The position numbers were made by a program, and so were the translations under genes. This document shows positions 43,038 through 52,014 of a stretch of 64,000 bases of DNA, piece by piece. The DNA is from Pelotomaculum propionicicum (GTDB lineage: Bacteria > Bacillota > Desulfotomaculia > Desulfotomaculales > Pelotomaculaceae), in contig NZ_QFFZ01000010.1 of assembly GCF_004369225.1 (NCBI RefSeq), positions 21,127 to 85,126 of the forward strand, in the 5' to 3' direction. Numbering within the stretch: position 1 is the stretch's first letter; each line of letters opens with the position of its first letter. Below the pieces are notes generated by a model, which saw nothing but the letters and a program-made list of their open reading frames with translations, made no database searches and had not been told where the DNA came from.

Positions 43038-44132
43038 CTATTTATATTCCGCGTTATATTTGTCAGCCAGTTCCTTGACCTTGTCCAGTATCTGCCGGCC
43101 TTCGATTCCCTTGTCCTTCATGCTGGCGACATATTCATCCTGGATCGGCTTAATTGTGGTTATCCAGCGGTCTGCCTCCTCTTTCTGCAGGGTGAGCAGC
43201 TTCATGCCTTTCTCATCAACCGCGTATTTCAATGCAGCTTCGTTCTGCTTGTCCCACAATCCCATGGCCACTTTTTCAAAGTATTCCTCGTTGACCTTTT
43301 CAATGGCCTTCTGCGTTTCAGGAGACAGTGAGTTCCACTTGTCAAGGTTCATAGTCACAAAGAACAGGGTGTTGTAAAGGAAAGGCGTCTTGGTTATATA
43401 CTGGGTGACTTCGGCCTGTTTCCAGCCCTGCAACACCTCAATCGGCCCAAGGTTGCCCTTTACAACTCCCTTGGACAGTGCCTCATAGGCGTCTGACTGC
43501 GGCATAGCCACGGGGTTGGCTCCCAATGCCTTCAGTGTTTTGGCGCTGAGGCCGGTAGCCCTTATTTCAAGCCCCTTCAAGTCTTCCATTTTCTGCACCG
43601 GAACTTTTGTAAACAAATCTCCGGAGCCGGTGGTCAGCACCATCATCAGCTTGGTGTCCTGCACTTCTTTGGGTTTGAGCTGTTTTATCCCCTCCCAGGC
43701 GACCTTGCTGGCTGCCTTGGAGTTGTTGTAAGTAACCCCGGGAAGTTCAAAAGCTTCAAGCGCGGGGAAACGTCCCCTGGTGTAAGAGAAACATGACAGT
43801 CCCATATCGGCGATACCGTTTACCACACCGTCATAAATGGCGTCTGCTTTAAGCAATGTCTCCTGGGGATAGCTGGTAACTTTAACCTGTCCATTGGTGG
43901 CTGCTTCGATAGCTTTGGCCCAGGGCTGAATTAATTCCTTCTCAGCTGGGTGAGTGCTCGGAAAAAAATGCGCCAGCTTAAGCTCAACCACCTTTTGGCT
44001 TTTTGCCGGTTCAGACGATTTCGATGAACACCCGGTCAGGGCAAGCAACGCTGTAACCGTCACTAACAACAAAACCATACCTGTTGCCCGTGCAAACTTC
44101 CACCTTACATTGCCTAGCCATAATCTTTTCAC
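43038..44132 (-). CDS. dctP: TRAP transporter substrate-binding protein (DctP), lipoprotein
   Basis: 364 residues. The N-terminus is a lipoprotein signal (VTALLALTGC, Cys about 34) followed by an SSKSSEPAKS linker. The mature part has LKLAHFFPSTHPAEKELIQPWAKAIE, DLKGLEIRATG, MPQSDAYEALSKGVVKG and the conserved Arg in RATG that contacts a substrate carboxylate. Start GTG 44132 with AAGGAGG. The fold fits the DctP family for C4-dicarboxylate or other organic acids. Confidence 0.93.
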   Translation of the reverse strand: MKRLWLGNVRWKFARATGMVLLLVTVTALLALTGCSSKSSEPAKSQKVVELKLAHFFPSTHPAEKELIQPWAKAIEAATNGQVKVTSYPQETLLKADAIYDGVVNGIADMGLSCFSYTRGRFPALEAFELPGVTYNNSKAASKVAWEGIKQLKPKEVQDTKLMMVLTTGSGDLFTKVPVQKMEDLKGLEIRATGLSAKTLKALGANPVAMPQSDAYEALSKGVVKGNLGPIEVLQGWKQAEVTQYITKTPFLYNTLFFVTMNLDKWNSLSPETQKAIEKVNEEYFEKVAMGLWDKQNEAALKYAVDEKGMKLLTLQKEEADRWITTIKPIQDEYVASMKDKGIEGRQILDKVKELADKYNAEYK

Positions 44133-44166
44133 TCTTTTTCCTCCTTTAAAATATTTTTAAAATAAA

Positions 44167-44186
44167 AAAAACCCCTATAGGAGTTT
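44167..44186 (-). terminator. Hairpin with U-tract upstream of dctP
   Basis: On the minus strand AAAACTCCTA/TAGGGGTTTT is followed by TTTTATT. It lies between the small gene at 44333 and dctP, ending the upstream transcript or acting as a leader attenuator for the TRAP operon. Confidence 0.5.
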
Positions 44187-44250
44187 TAGGCAGCAGTAAA
44201 AAATTCATTTTACTTGAACAGGGTAAATATTAAACAATACTCCCTTTGCC

Positions 44251-44269
44251 TGCCGTATTACCATCCTAC
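44251..44269. repeat. Intergenic repeat, family B
   Basis: TGCCGTATTACCATCCTAC; 18 of 19 bases match 50133-50151. Related flanks (CTGCTGACG, AAACCTAC) are also shared. Found only between genes. Confidence 0.5.
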
Positions 44270-44332
44270 GCTTGTTGCACTACTGTACTTCCCTAAACCT
44301 ACCGTACTGCTGACGCAAAAAAAACTGTAAAT

Positions 44333-44431
44333 TTAACCGAAGATGAAACCACCTTCCTTTCCGGACAACTGCTTTTTATACTTCGGCGGCAGTGTGAAAT
44401 TTCCTGCAGCAAAGGGAAAAATTTTCGACAT
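44333..44431 (-). CDS. Possible 32-residue peptide, coupled to the phosphoesterase gene
   Basis: ATG 44431 begins 2 bp after the phosphoesterase stop on the minus strand. The product reads SKIFPFAAGNFTLPPKYKK then QLSGKEGGFIFG, a protein-like composition with no repeats. There is no clear ribosome site, so expression would need coupling. Not recognised. It could be a real small protein or the start of a gene lost by deletion. Confidence 0.35.
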   Translation of the reverse strand: MSKIFPFAAGNFTLPPKYKKQLSGKEGGFIFG

Positions 44432-44433
44432 TT

Positions 44434-45852
44434 TTATTTACTGTTAGTTTTCTTCAGTTCTTCCGGCAGCCCCCAGCTGCCCTCTCTGACAATCGACGCT
44501 TTAACGCCGTGCAGCCTAATCTTCCGCAGATGCGAGCTCAAAGCCAGGCCGAGCGAATCATGACGCGCCAGGATTACCCTGGTTTTACCGCTTTTAGCAC
44601 CGGGCGCGCAGCTCGCCCCTCCCGCCGCCTGGGCGCGCGCCAGCAATTCCACGGCTTCCGCGTGTTCCGCCGTAATTGACAGCTCATATTGCTTATGCCT
44701 GTGCAGACGCCCGCTGCTGTAGGAGATACTGCGATCTCCTATACCGCCGAAACTGTACAGGTTAAAGATAGTCATGCCGCCATGTTTAAAAATAGTGCGC
44801 TCGCGGGACATTTCCGATAAATCAAGCCTGCTTATTTTATACGCGTTGTACTCAAAGCCCTTTTCATACACTCTCATCACAGCGTAGGAGCAGGGGAACT
44901 GGACTGTGGCTGGCAGTTCAACATAGGGCAAACTGCCGGTCACAAAACGGCTGGTGCTTACCTTATGGTGGTGCATGTGCCCGTAAAAAACGCCCCTGAC
45001 CTCAGGGAAGCGCCTGATGGTCTGCTGAAACCTCCTGTAGTCCTTGGCGCCCAGCCAAACATCGAAACCATTGCAGGGGTGGTGGAGAAATATGAAGGCC
45101 GGACGCCCCCCTCCCTCCCGCAGGCGCTCCTCCACCCAACTCAGCTGCTCCCCGCCAATCTGTCCCCAGTCTTTGTCCGGGACGCAGCTGTCCAGGAAAA
45201 GCAGCTGGCAGCCCATAATGCTGAAAATGCTCCGGGTTGCCGCCCGGTTGGCGATATATTGTAAAAATCCTTGCTCTCCCCGGCCCGCGTACTTAAGATA
45301 TTTGTCATGGTTACCGATACAAACTACGTAGGGAATATCGCCAAAAGCAGGCAGCAGGGATCTTTTCAGCACCTGATACTGCAGCTCGCTGGCCGAGTCC
45401 GTCAGGTCGCCGGTGATTATGACCAGATTGACGTTTCTCTGTTTCATATCCCTGACGCACTGTTCAAAAAGGGCGCCTGAATAGTCAGTGAGTTTGCCGA
45501 AATATTTTTCGTTCACATCATTTACCGAATCGCCAAAGGCGGCATGGACATCGCTGATCAGCCCCAGACTGAACAGCAGTTTTCCCTCCGGCGCGGGCAA
45601 AGTCATAAAGGAATTGAGGGAGCCGCTGACCCCGCCGCTTTCAACAGTATACCAGTAGCGGGTGGACGGTTTCAGGCCGGATACTTCCACCTGGTGGTAT
45701 TCGGTGTCAGGCAGGCCGGAATATTGGGACAAGATCTTTGGGTCCTCGCCCAGCAAAATATTAGTGTCAGTTTTTGCACCCGGCGTAACCCAGGTAATCA
45801 CGGCATGGTCACTGCCTGCCGTGCACAACTCTTCGTTGTTGATAACAACCAT
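44434..45852 (-). CDS. Metallophosphoesterase with N-terminal purple-acid-phosphatase-like domain
   Basis: From ATG 45852 (or 45882) about 472 residues. Residues about 10-100 form a fibronectin-like domain (HAVITWVTPGAKT, VSGLKPSTRYWYTVE) as in purple acid phosphatases. The calcineurin-like domain follows with LISDVHA, ITGDLTDS, CIGNHDKY, FLHHPCNG and FYGHMHHHK, supplying the two-metal site. The long open frame upstream of these starts runs into the divergent cyclase promoter and looks non-coding. No signal peptide is evident with this start, so probable cytoplasmic location. A C-terminal 180 residues carry no recognised motif. Confidence 0.82.
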   Translation of the reverse strand: MVVINNEELCTAGSDHAVITWVTPGAKTDTNILLGEDPKILSQYSGLPDTEYHQVEVSGLKPSTRYWYTVESGGVSGSLNSFMTLPAPEGKLLFSLGLISDVHAAFGDSVNDVNEKYFGKLTDYSGALFEQCVRDMKQRNVNLVIITGDLTDSASELQYQVLKRSLLPAFGDIPYVVCIGNHDKYLKYAGRGEQGFLQYIANRAATRSIFSIMGCQLLFLDSCVPDKDWGQIGGEQLSWVEERLREGGGRPAFIFLHHPCNGFDVWLGAKDYRRFQQTIRRFPEVRGVFYGHMHHHKVSTSRFVTGSLPYVELPATVQFPCSYAVMRVYEKGFEYNAYKISRLDLSEMSRERTIFKHGGMTIFNLYSFGGIGDRSISYSSGRLHRHKQYELSITAEHAEAVELLARAQAAGGASCAPGAKSGKTRVILARHDSLGLALSSHLRKIRLHGVKASIVREGSWGLPEELKKTNSK

Positions 45853-46005
45853 AAAAACGCTGGCCCCGCTCTCATGCAACATTTTATTGCCAGCATATGA
45901 GTGCAAATAAAAATGTGTTATTAGCCTGGTACAATAAAGGAATATTGACATATTCCGACGAAGAAATTTTATAAGGGAAAAATTTTTATAACATGGTGGT
46001 AGAAA

Positions 46006-47028
46006 ATGTACCAGCTCTTTTTTCAGCATCTCCTGCAGCAAAACAAGGATATAGTCCTGATCACCAGGAGTGACGGGAGAATCACTGACGCTAATGAAAA
46101 CGCCATAAAGGCTTACGGTTATAGTATTGAAGAGCTTAAGAAAAAGAATATCCTGGACTTGCTGGCGCCGGATATGATCCTGGACGTAGCGGACCTGACA
46201 GCTAAATCCAGGGAGAAGCCCACTGAGATAGAAACACTGCAGCAAAACAAAAACGGGGACATCTTTCCGGTGGAAATAGTATCAAGAAGCGCCGGCAGCG
46301 GCAGTAAAGCGAGGCTATTATGTATGATTCGTGATTATGCGGAACCAGAACTGACTGAAAACGACAAAAAACAAAACCTGCGCTATAAAGAGCTCAAAAT
46401 AGCCTATGAAGAAATAAAAGCCGCTTATGAAGAGCTGGCCAAAACTACTTATGAATCTTTTAATGACTACAGCAGCCTGCTGCTCTCCAAGCGCAGGGAG
46501 GAACAGGCGCGCAAGCGGGCCGAACTCCTCTCCAACACCGACTACCTGACCGGCGTGCTGAACCGCCGCGCCTTCGAAAAACAGCTTGACGCCGAGATCA
46601 ACAGGGCCGGCCGGGAGAACTTGTCTTTGGGGGTAATCCTAACTGATATTGATTTCTTTAAAACAATCAATGACACCCACGGCCACCCGGTCGGTGACGA
46701 GGTTTTAAAGAATTTTGCCGACTTTCTCTCGCAGCAGTGCCGCTCCTATGACTTCGTTGGCCGTTTCGGCGGGGAAGAATTTATTCTCTGCCTGCCCGGC
46801 GTTGCTGAAAAACAGGCAGTCATGATCGCCCGGCGCCTTTGTTTGAGGGTACGGGAGCTGCAGTTGGGAGTAACCTCTCCCGATAATTTAAAAATAACGG
46901 CCAGCTTCGGGGTGGCCGTTTTGAAGAAAGATGAGAGAGAAACTATCGATTCAATTATAAAGAGGGCTGACGAAGCGCTGTACCTGGCCAAGACAGAGGG
47001 CAGGAACTGTGTCCGGCTGGCCTCTTAA
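46006..47028 (+). CDS. PAS-GGDEF diguanylate cyclase
   Basis: 340 residues making cyclic di-GMP. A PAS domain (about 10-120: IVLITRSDGRITDANENAIKAYGYSIEEL) is followed by a coiled coil (about 125-170) and a GGDEF domain with the active FGGEEF motif; an RxxD inhibitory site (RSYD) lies 5 residues before it, so product inhibition is likely. It is soluble, with no membrane helix; the PAS ligand is unknown. GGTGG precedes the ATG. Divergent from the phosphoesterase gene. Confidence 0.93.
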   Translation: MYQLFFQHLLQQNKDIVLITRSDGRITDANENAIKAYGYSIEELKKKNILDLLAPDMILDVADLTAKSREKPTEIETLQQNKNGDIFPVEIVSRSAGSGSKARLLCMIRDYAEPELTENDKKQNLRYKELKIAYEEIKAAYEELAKTTYESFNDYSSLLLSKRREEQARKRAELLSNTDYLTGVLNRRAFEKQLDAEINRAGRENLSLGVILTDIDFFKTINDTHGHPVGDEVLKNFADFLSQQCRSYDFVGRFGGEEFILCLPGVAEKQAVMIARRLCLRVRELQLGVTSPDNLKITASFGVAVLKKDERETIDSIIKRADEALYLAKTEGRNCVRLAS

Positions 47029-47035
47029 GTAAAAT

Positions 47036-48523
47036 TTAACGCGCTGTAAAAGTCTTTCCATCCAGCTTGCAGAGGATTTGTACTAAATTGCGGCCCGAAT
47101 AAAGCGCCGGGGGTATGCCCCCGCCAGGTTCCACCCACTGGCCGGCCATATAAAAATTAGCCAAGCCCGGCAGCGTTTTCGGCACACGGGCCATTACCGC
47201 CTCCTTCGTCATCAGCCAACCCTCGTAGGAACCCCGGTAATTGTGGGTATAACGCCAAAAAGTATACGGCGTGGCCACATCAGCCACCTCCACCTGCGCT
47301 GCCAGGCCCGGATAATACCCCTCCAGCCTGGCCAGCACATCTGCCGCGGCTTTTGACTTTTCAGCCTGGTAGCGGCTGCTCTCCTGGCGCAGGTTGTACC
47401 AGTAGCCGTAGCCAGCCTCGAACATAACCTGAAGCACTGTGCCGCCCGGCGGCGCCAGCGTTGGGTCATAGTTGAAAACACGCAGCATGAAGGTTTTTAC
47501 TTCCTGCCCGCCCACAGACAACGGCTCCCGCAGCCAGATCAGGCTGGAGGACGGTTCGCCCGGAAACTGGCGCGATACTCCGAAACTGACCAAAATCACC
47601 GGCTCAAACAAAGGCCAGCTGGCAAACCGGTGGCGGGTGGCCTGGTCCACGTAGCGCCCTCCGAGCATTTCGAAGATAGTACTGTGCCCGTCAGCGGCCG
47701 AAACCACCAGGTCAGCCCGGTGCTCCGAGCCGTCCGCCAAACAGACCCCCAGCGCCCGGTCATTTTCCACCAGTATTTTCTGCACACTTGCCCCGTAGCT
47801 GATCTCTCCGCCCAAAGCCTGGTAGCGCCTGGCTATGGCCTGGGAAAATCTTAGTGAGCCGCCTTCAACCAGGCCCAACTGGCCGCCTGCCAGCTGCCCC
47901 AGCACCACAAAAAGAAAATATGTGGGCATCTCAGGGACAAAAAGGTCGGTGACGCAGCGGCGCAGGAACGGGTCCTTAAAGCGCTGCGCGAAATCTTTAA
48001 CAGACATGTTGTAGCGCAGCACATACTTCAGAAGCCCGCGTACCTGCCATATCTCTTTGAGGCTGTCCAGCTTTCCCTTTATTTCTGCCGGTTTAGGTAT
48101 GCCAGTATCAAAGCCTGTTAAAGCCCGGCTGCCCTCCACCAGCTCGTCAATGGCACCCGCGTCTTCAGGCGACAGTGCCTTCATATCGGCGGACAGGCGG
48201 TCCAGGTCAGCGGTTACCGCCAGGCTCCTGCCGCTGGCCTCGTCGCGGCAGCAGACGATATTTTCCAGAGGCATCAGCCTGTTTCCTTCAAAAGCGCCCA
48301 GTTCATCATAAATCCTGCGAAATGAGTCGCCGGGCTTACAGGCCATCAACCAGTGGATGCAGCCGTCTATGGTATACCCCCTGCGCTGCCAGGCGGTGCA
48401 AAGCCCCCCCGGTAAAGTGTGGCTCTCAAAGATACGCGTGCTGTAGCCGTTCATCCTCGCGTAACAGCCTGTGGACAGACCGGCCAGCCCGGCGCCGATG
48501 ATAATAATCGATTTACCAGCCAA
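47036..48523 (-). CDS. FAD-dependent oxidoreductase, phytoene desaturase-like
   Basis: 495 residues, N-terminal dinucleotide-binding motif IIIGAGLAGLSTGCYARMNGY with ESHTLPGGLC, then GYTIDGCIHWLM, and a C-terminal MAGQWVEPGGGIPPALYSGRNLV. This is the CrtI/NAD(P)-FAD amine-oxidase-like superfamily. No carotenoid genes are nearby, so the substrate is not assigned. TTG start at 48523 with GGGAGGGG. It converges on the diguanylate cyclase gene, whose stop is 8 bp away. Confidence 0.88.
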   Translation of the reverse strand: MAGKSIIIIGAGLAGLSTGCYARMNGYSTRIFESHTLPGGLCTAWQRRGYTIDGCIHWLMACKPGDSFRRIYDELGAFEGNRLMPLENIVCCRDEASGRSLAVTADLDRLSADMKALSPEDAGAIDELVEGSRALTGFDTGIPKPAEIKGKLDSLKEIWQVRGLLKYVLRYNMSVKDFAQRFKDPFLRRCVTDLFVPEMPTYFLFVVLGQLAGGQLGLVEGGSLRFSQAIARRYQALGGEISYGASVQKILVENDRALGVCLADGSEHRADLVVSAADGHSTIFEMLGGRYVDQATRHRFASWPLFEPVILVSFGVSRQFPGEPSSSLIWLREPLSVGGQEVKTFMLRVFNYDPTLAPPGGTVLQVMFEAGYGYWYNLRQESSRYQAEKSKAAADVLARLEGYYPGLAAQVEVADVATPYTFWRYTHNYRGSYEGWLMTKEAVMARVPKTLPGLANFYMAGQWVEPGGGIPPALYSGRNLVQILCKLDGKTFTAR

Positions 48524-48641
48524 TATTCTTCCCCTCCCTCAACAGCTGAAGGTAATTCCGTTATTTCACAGGTCGGCTTTATTATATCTGTACTTAACAG
48601 CCTTTGCCAGCTATTTCAAATATATTCAGCCTACCAGTTTA

Positions 48642-49952
48642 TTACAATTTTTGCTGCGGCGCGCGCAGGGTGAGAGAGCCAACGCCGCCCAGGAAGGCCA
48701 CCGCCGCGGCCAGCAAAAAGGCCTGGCCAAAAGAGTGGGCCGAGTCTGCCAGGAAGCCGGCCACGGACGGAGCGGCGGCCTGGCCCAGGGCAAAGAAAAG
48801 CGTTACCATGCCCAGAGCCGCCGGGGCCAGCCGCGGGCCCATATAATCGCCGCAGGCGGCCGCAACGATGCCGGGGATGCTAAAAGCGGAAAGCCCGTAT
48901 AGGAAGGCGGATATATACAGCGTAGAGGCTGCGCCGGCAACTGCGAACAAGAAGAAGCTGACCGCCTGCAGCCCGAAGACCAGGGCTAGGGCTTGCTTTC
49001 GTCCCAACCGGTCAGAGACGACACCCCAAAGGATACCGCCGACAATACCGAGGCCCCCTATGGCAGACCATACCGCGCCCGCCTGGGCCTGGCTGAAACC
49101 TTTGTCGCTGACCATGGCGGCTGAGAAAAAGGTGCCGTAAATAATATAGGAGAAACCAAAGAACAGGTAAACCAGGCCCAGGCGCCACAAGGCCGGTGAC
49201 CCGTAAACCTTGTTCCAGGCAATAGCGCCTTGACTTGCGGGCCTATCCTGCCGCCCGCCGGCGGCGCCGGCGCCTGCCACGCCTTCCCCCGCGAGGCGGC
49301 CGGCAGGGGCTCCCGCGGGCTGCAGCCCTTTTTCCGAGGGGTTGTTCCGCAGTAAAATCCAGCCTATTACCCCCAATAATGCCACTACCCCGCCCAGGAT
49401 AAACCAGCTCAGGCGCCAGCCGTTTTGCGGGTAGGCCGTAATTACACCGGGTACCAGAAACCCGGTAATCAGGAAGCCGAAACCAGACCCGCCGACCAGA
49501 AAACCGGCCGCCATGCCGCGGCGTTCAGGAGCGAACCAGGCCGAAATAAGTCCCATCACCGGGATATTGCTGCCCGCGCTGCCCATACCGGTCAAAAAGC
49601 GGTAGGCCACTACCCCGGCCAGCCCCCCCGCGGTCCCCGTCAGGAACATGCTGGCGCCGGTCAACAGCAGGCCGCAGCTGATCACAATCCGCGGCCCGAA
49701 CCTGGAGGCGAGAAAACCGCCAACCACAGAAAAAACCGTGTAGCCCACCAGGTTTCCGGTAGCGATCAGGCCCATCTGGGTGTTGTTTAAAAACAGCCCT
49801 TCCCGCATGGAAGGCAGTATCATGGCATAGCCGAACCGGGCAAACCCCAAGGCGCCCATTACTGTCAAAACGCCTGTGATTAAAATCACCCAGCTGTAGT
49901 TAAAACGCGCCCTGCCGCCTGCCGGCTTGGTTTCCGGTTGTTTACGCTCCAA
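48642..49952 (-). CDS. MFS transporter (YbfB/OFA-like)
   Basis: About 436 residues with 12 hydrophobic helices. Typical parts are WVILITGVLTVMGALGFARFGYAMILPSM, FLASRFGPRIV and GVVSDRLGRKQAL, with an alanine/glycine-rich central loop of about 40 residues. TTG 49952 has GGGAG at 7 nt; GTG 49961 directly touches the G-run and is less likely. Likely a small-molecule carboxylate permease; substrate unknown. Confidence 0.85.
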   Translation of the reverse strand: MERKQPETKPAGGRARFNYSWVILITGVLTVMGALGFARFGYAMILPSMREGLFLNNTQMGLIATGNLVGYTVFSVVGGFLASRFGPRIVISCGLLLTGASMFLTGTAGGLAGVVAYRFLTGMGSAGSNIPVMGLISAWFAPERRGMAAGFLVGGSGFGFLITGFLVPGVITAYPQNGWRLSWFILGGVVALLGVIGWILLRNNPSEKGLQPAGAPAGRLAGEGVAGAGAAGGRQDRPASQGAIAWNKVYGSPALWRLGLVYLFFGFSYIIYGTFFSAAMVSDKGFSQAQAGAVWSAIGGLGIVGGILWGVVSDRLGRKQALALVFGLQAVSFFLFAVAGAASTLYISAFLYGLSAFSIPGIVAAACGDYMGPRLAPAALGMVTLFFALGQAAAPSVAGFLADSAHSFGQAFLLAAAVAFLGGVGSLTLRAPQQKL

Positions 49953-49994
49953 ATTTATCACTCCCGAAAAAATTAGTATACGTGACCCGTAAAT

Positions 49995-50035
49995 TAAAAA
50001 AACCAGCCCCTCTGGTAAGAGCCAGTTTTTTTCTC
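49995..50035. terminator. Bidirectional double hairpin
   Basis: CCAG-CCCCT-CTGG and CTGG-TAAGAG-CCAG are overlapping small hairpins flanked by A-runs on one side and T-runs on the other, so each strand ends in a U-tract. Confidence 0.5.
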
Positions 50036-50100
50036 TAAATAGAAAAATCCGAACTCATCTCAGCTTAGCTCAATATGTGCTCATCTCAGCTAAAACAAAA

Positions 50101-50120
50101 ACATCCCCGCAGGAATGTTC
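50101..50120. repeat. Intergenic hairpin repeat, family A
   Basis: ACATCCCCGCAGGAATGTTC, nearly the same as 31291-31310. Confidence 0.5.
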
Positions 50121-50132
50121 TGCGCAATATAT

Positions 50133-50151
50133 TGCCGTATTACCGTCCTAC
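50133..50151. repeat. Intergenic repeat, family B
   Basis: TGCCGTATTACCGTCCTAC, one base different from 44251-44269. Confidence 0.5.
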
Positions 50152-50399
50152 CATCTTGGTTACCATTATATAGATCCCGTTTGCTGACGGCAAGCAAAAT
50201 ATTAACCTTAAACCTACTGATCTAGGATTTCCACAATTTGAGTTTGCTTCCTTCAAACATAGCTTCCAAATTTTAATCCCCTTTTCCATATAGAACAATC
50301 CGGCTTTTCTGTGAGTCGAATATCCTATCTTATCATAAATAGTAATGGGGGCATGAGAAGCGTCCCTTTGGCCTTGCCATTTTTTGATTAATTAATTAA

Positions 50400-50451
50400 T
50401 TGACACAAACCAATTTCTGTGATATTTTTATGATATCAAATTGATATCATA
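50400..50451 (+). promoter_or_regulatory. Promoter and 23-bp palindromic operator of the SPFH-RHH operon
   Basis: TTGACA (50400-50405), 17-bp spacer, TATTTT (50423-50428). Directly after it lies a perfect inverted repeat TATGATATCAA-A-TTGATATCATA (50429-50451), covering the expected transcription start. The adjacent ribbon-helix-helix gene is a natural candidate repressor. Confidence 0.75.
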
Positions 50452-50469
50452 AACAAAGGGGGTTTGCAA

Positions 50470-51504
50470 ATGTCCAAGCTATCCGGCACAAGCGAAAGAC
50501 AACTGCATTATGAAGAAATCAAGGCAAAAAGTATCAGCGGTATGCTGATGCTGGTACTGAACATCGCCCTGATGATCGGCGCCATACTTGGGTTCATTTA
50601 CAGCGTTATTCTTGTCGAAAGAGGCGCGGCGCATGGTCTCTGGGTAAGCCTGGTCGTAGTTTGCGCTTTATATCTTTTCCTGATCGGACCCTTCCTGTTC
50701 ATTGGGCTGAAAATCCTCCAGCCCAACGAAGCCCTGGTGCTCACCCTGTTTGGGAAATATTACGGTACATTAAGGGGAGAGGGCTTTTTCTTTGTCAATC
50801 CCTTTGTCGTCGCAGTGAATCCCGCTTCTGCCAGCGCTTCAGGATGTAACACCGTTTCGATTGAAAAAGCCTCATCCGGGGGAAAATCCCACGGGGTCAA
50901 CGTGAAAATTCCCAATAAAAAAATTTCCCTGAAAAGCATGACCTTGCATAACGAGAAACAGAAGATCAACGACGAGCTGGGTAATCCGATTATCATCGGC
51001 ATCGTAGTCATCTGGAAGGTGGTCAATACGGCCAAGGCGGTGTTTAACGTAGACAACTACATCGAATTTCTGTCCATCCAATGCGATTCGTCGCTTCGCA
51101 ATATTGTGCGTCTCTACCCCTATGACGCCTCCTCGGAAGATGGCGAAAAATCCCTGCGGGGCAGCAGCCAGGAAGTTGCGGAGAGGATTAAAGAAGAAAT
51201 CCAATCAAGAGTAGATATCGCCGGCCTTGAAATATTGGAGGCCCGGATCACCCATCTGGCCTACGCCCCGGAAATTGCCGCCGCCATGCTGCAGCGGCAG
51301 CAAGCCTCCGCTATCATCGCCGCAAGACAGATGATAGTTGAGGGCGCCGTTGGAATGGTGGAAATGGCCCTCTCCAAGCTGAGCGAAAACAATATCGTCC
51401 AACTGGATGAAGAGCGCAAGGCAGCCATGGTCAGCAATCTCCTGGTTGTCCTGTGCGGGAACAAGGATCCCCAGCCTATCGTCAACAGCGGTTCCATATA
51501 CTAA
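50470..51504 (+). CDS. SPFH (band 7/stomatin-like) membrane protein
   Basis: 344 residues. Two hydrophobic segments lie at about residues 20-65, then [30 protein letters not shown], the start of an SPFH domain, with [24 protein letters not shown] and [36 protein letters not shown] 50470 has AAGGGGG at 7 nt. SPFH proteins scaffold membrane microdomains and often chaperone partner complexes. Here the next gene is a small DNA-binding protein, a pairing suggesting an operon regulated by its own product. Confidence 0.9.
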   Translation: MSKLSGTSERQLHYEEIKAKSISGMLMLVLNIALMIGAILGFIYSVILVERGAAHGLWVSLVVVCALYLFLIGPFLFIGLKILQPNEALVLTLFGKYYGTLRGEGFFFVNPFVVAVNPASASASGCNTVSIEKASSGGKSHGVNVKIPNKKISLKSMTLHNEKQKINDELGNPIIIGIVVIWKVVNTAKAVFNVDNYIEFLSIQCDSSLRNIVRLYPYDASSEDGEKSLRGSSQEVAERIKEEIQSRVDIAGLEILEARITHLAYAPEIAAAMLQRQQASAIIAARQMIVEGAVGMVEMALSKLSENNIVQLDEERKAAMVSNLLVVLCGNKDPQPIVNSGSIY

Positions 51505-51595
51505 GGCGAGGGCACAGAACGCGGGTGACCGATATATAATCGGAAGAATGCCCGCTCACTGGATTCAGACCGTATGTGTGGAGGGGTGATACCGA

Positions 51596-51775
51596 TTGGA
51601 AAATGCGGCGCATAAAGAAAAGGATAAGAAGCAGATTCTGTTGAGAGTATCCCCCTCTCTCTGGAAGGAATTAGCCGCCTGGGCTGAAGAGGACTTCCGT
51701 TCCATCAACGGCCAGATCGAATACCTGCTGACAGAATGTGTCAGGCGGCGAAAAAAGACAAACAAAAATATATGA
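51596..51775 (+). CDS. Arc-like ribbon-helix-helix DNA-binding protein
   Basis: 59 residues from TTG 51596, with GGAGGGG at about 9 nt. After a lysine-rich N-terminus the RHH core reads KKQILLRVSPSLWKELAAWAEE, then FRSINGQIEYLLTECV, matching Arc/CopG proteins (strand, helix, helix with the N-G-Q-I-E-Y-L-L pattern). A basic tail RRRKKTNK follows. It begins 91 bp after the SPFH stop and ends just before a terminator. Probable repressor of the operon through the palindrome at 50429. Confidence 0.85.
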   Translation: MENAAHKEKDKKQILLRVSPSLWKELAAWAEEDFRSINGQIEYLLTECVRRRKKTNKNI

Positions 51776-51803
51776 AAGGGCGAAATCTCTGATTTCGCCT
51801 TTT
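51776..51803 (+). terminator. Terminator of the SPFH-RHH operon
   Basis: AAAGGGCGAAAT and ATTTCGCCTTTT pair around CTCTG and run into GATTTT, directly after the RHH stop. Confidence 0.88.
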
Positions 51804-52014
51804 GATTTTAGTTATTGTCTGGCATTGCTTTTGTTAAACACCTGATCTGTGCTGATGTCAGGAAAACCTTCCCCCTGTGCCCCTGCTCCGGCGCCAATGG
51901 CATGTGTATCTGGCGAGGGCGGGGGATAACCCTGATCTCACCTAACCCTATCACCCTCCCGCAAGATATTACATAAAATGTTATTACAGGCAACCAGTGG
52001 GGAGAGTGGAATTT

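Larger units (their letters stand above)
50036..50399. other. Gene-free region with repeats
   Basis: No coding frame is supported. It contains a 12-bp direct repeat CTCATCTCAGCT (50054 and 50080), the family A hairpin (50101-50120) and family B repeat (50133-50151), and ends in an AT-rich TTAATTAATTAATT tract before the SPFH promoter. Confidence 0.5.

Noticed and set aside
45853..46245. N-terminal extension of the phosphoesterase frame (about 130 codons)
   Set aside because: It overlaps the diguanylate cyclase gene and divergent promoter, and shows no domain; internal ATG starts fit better.
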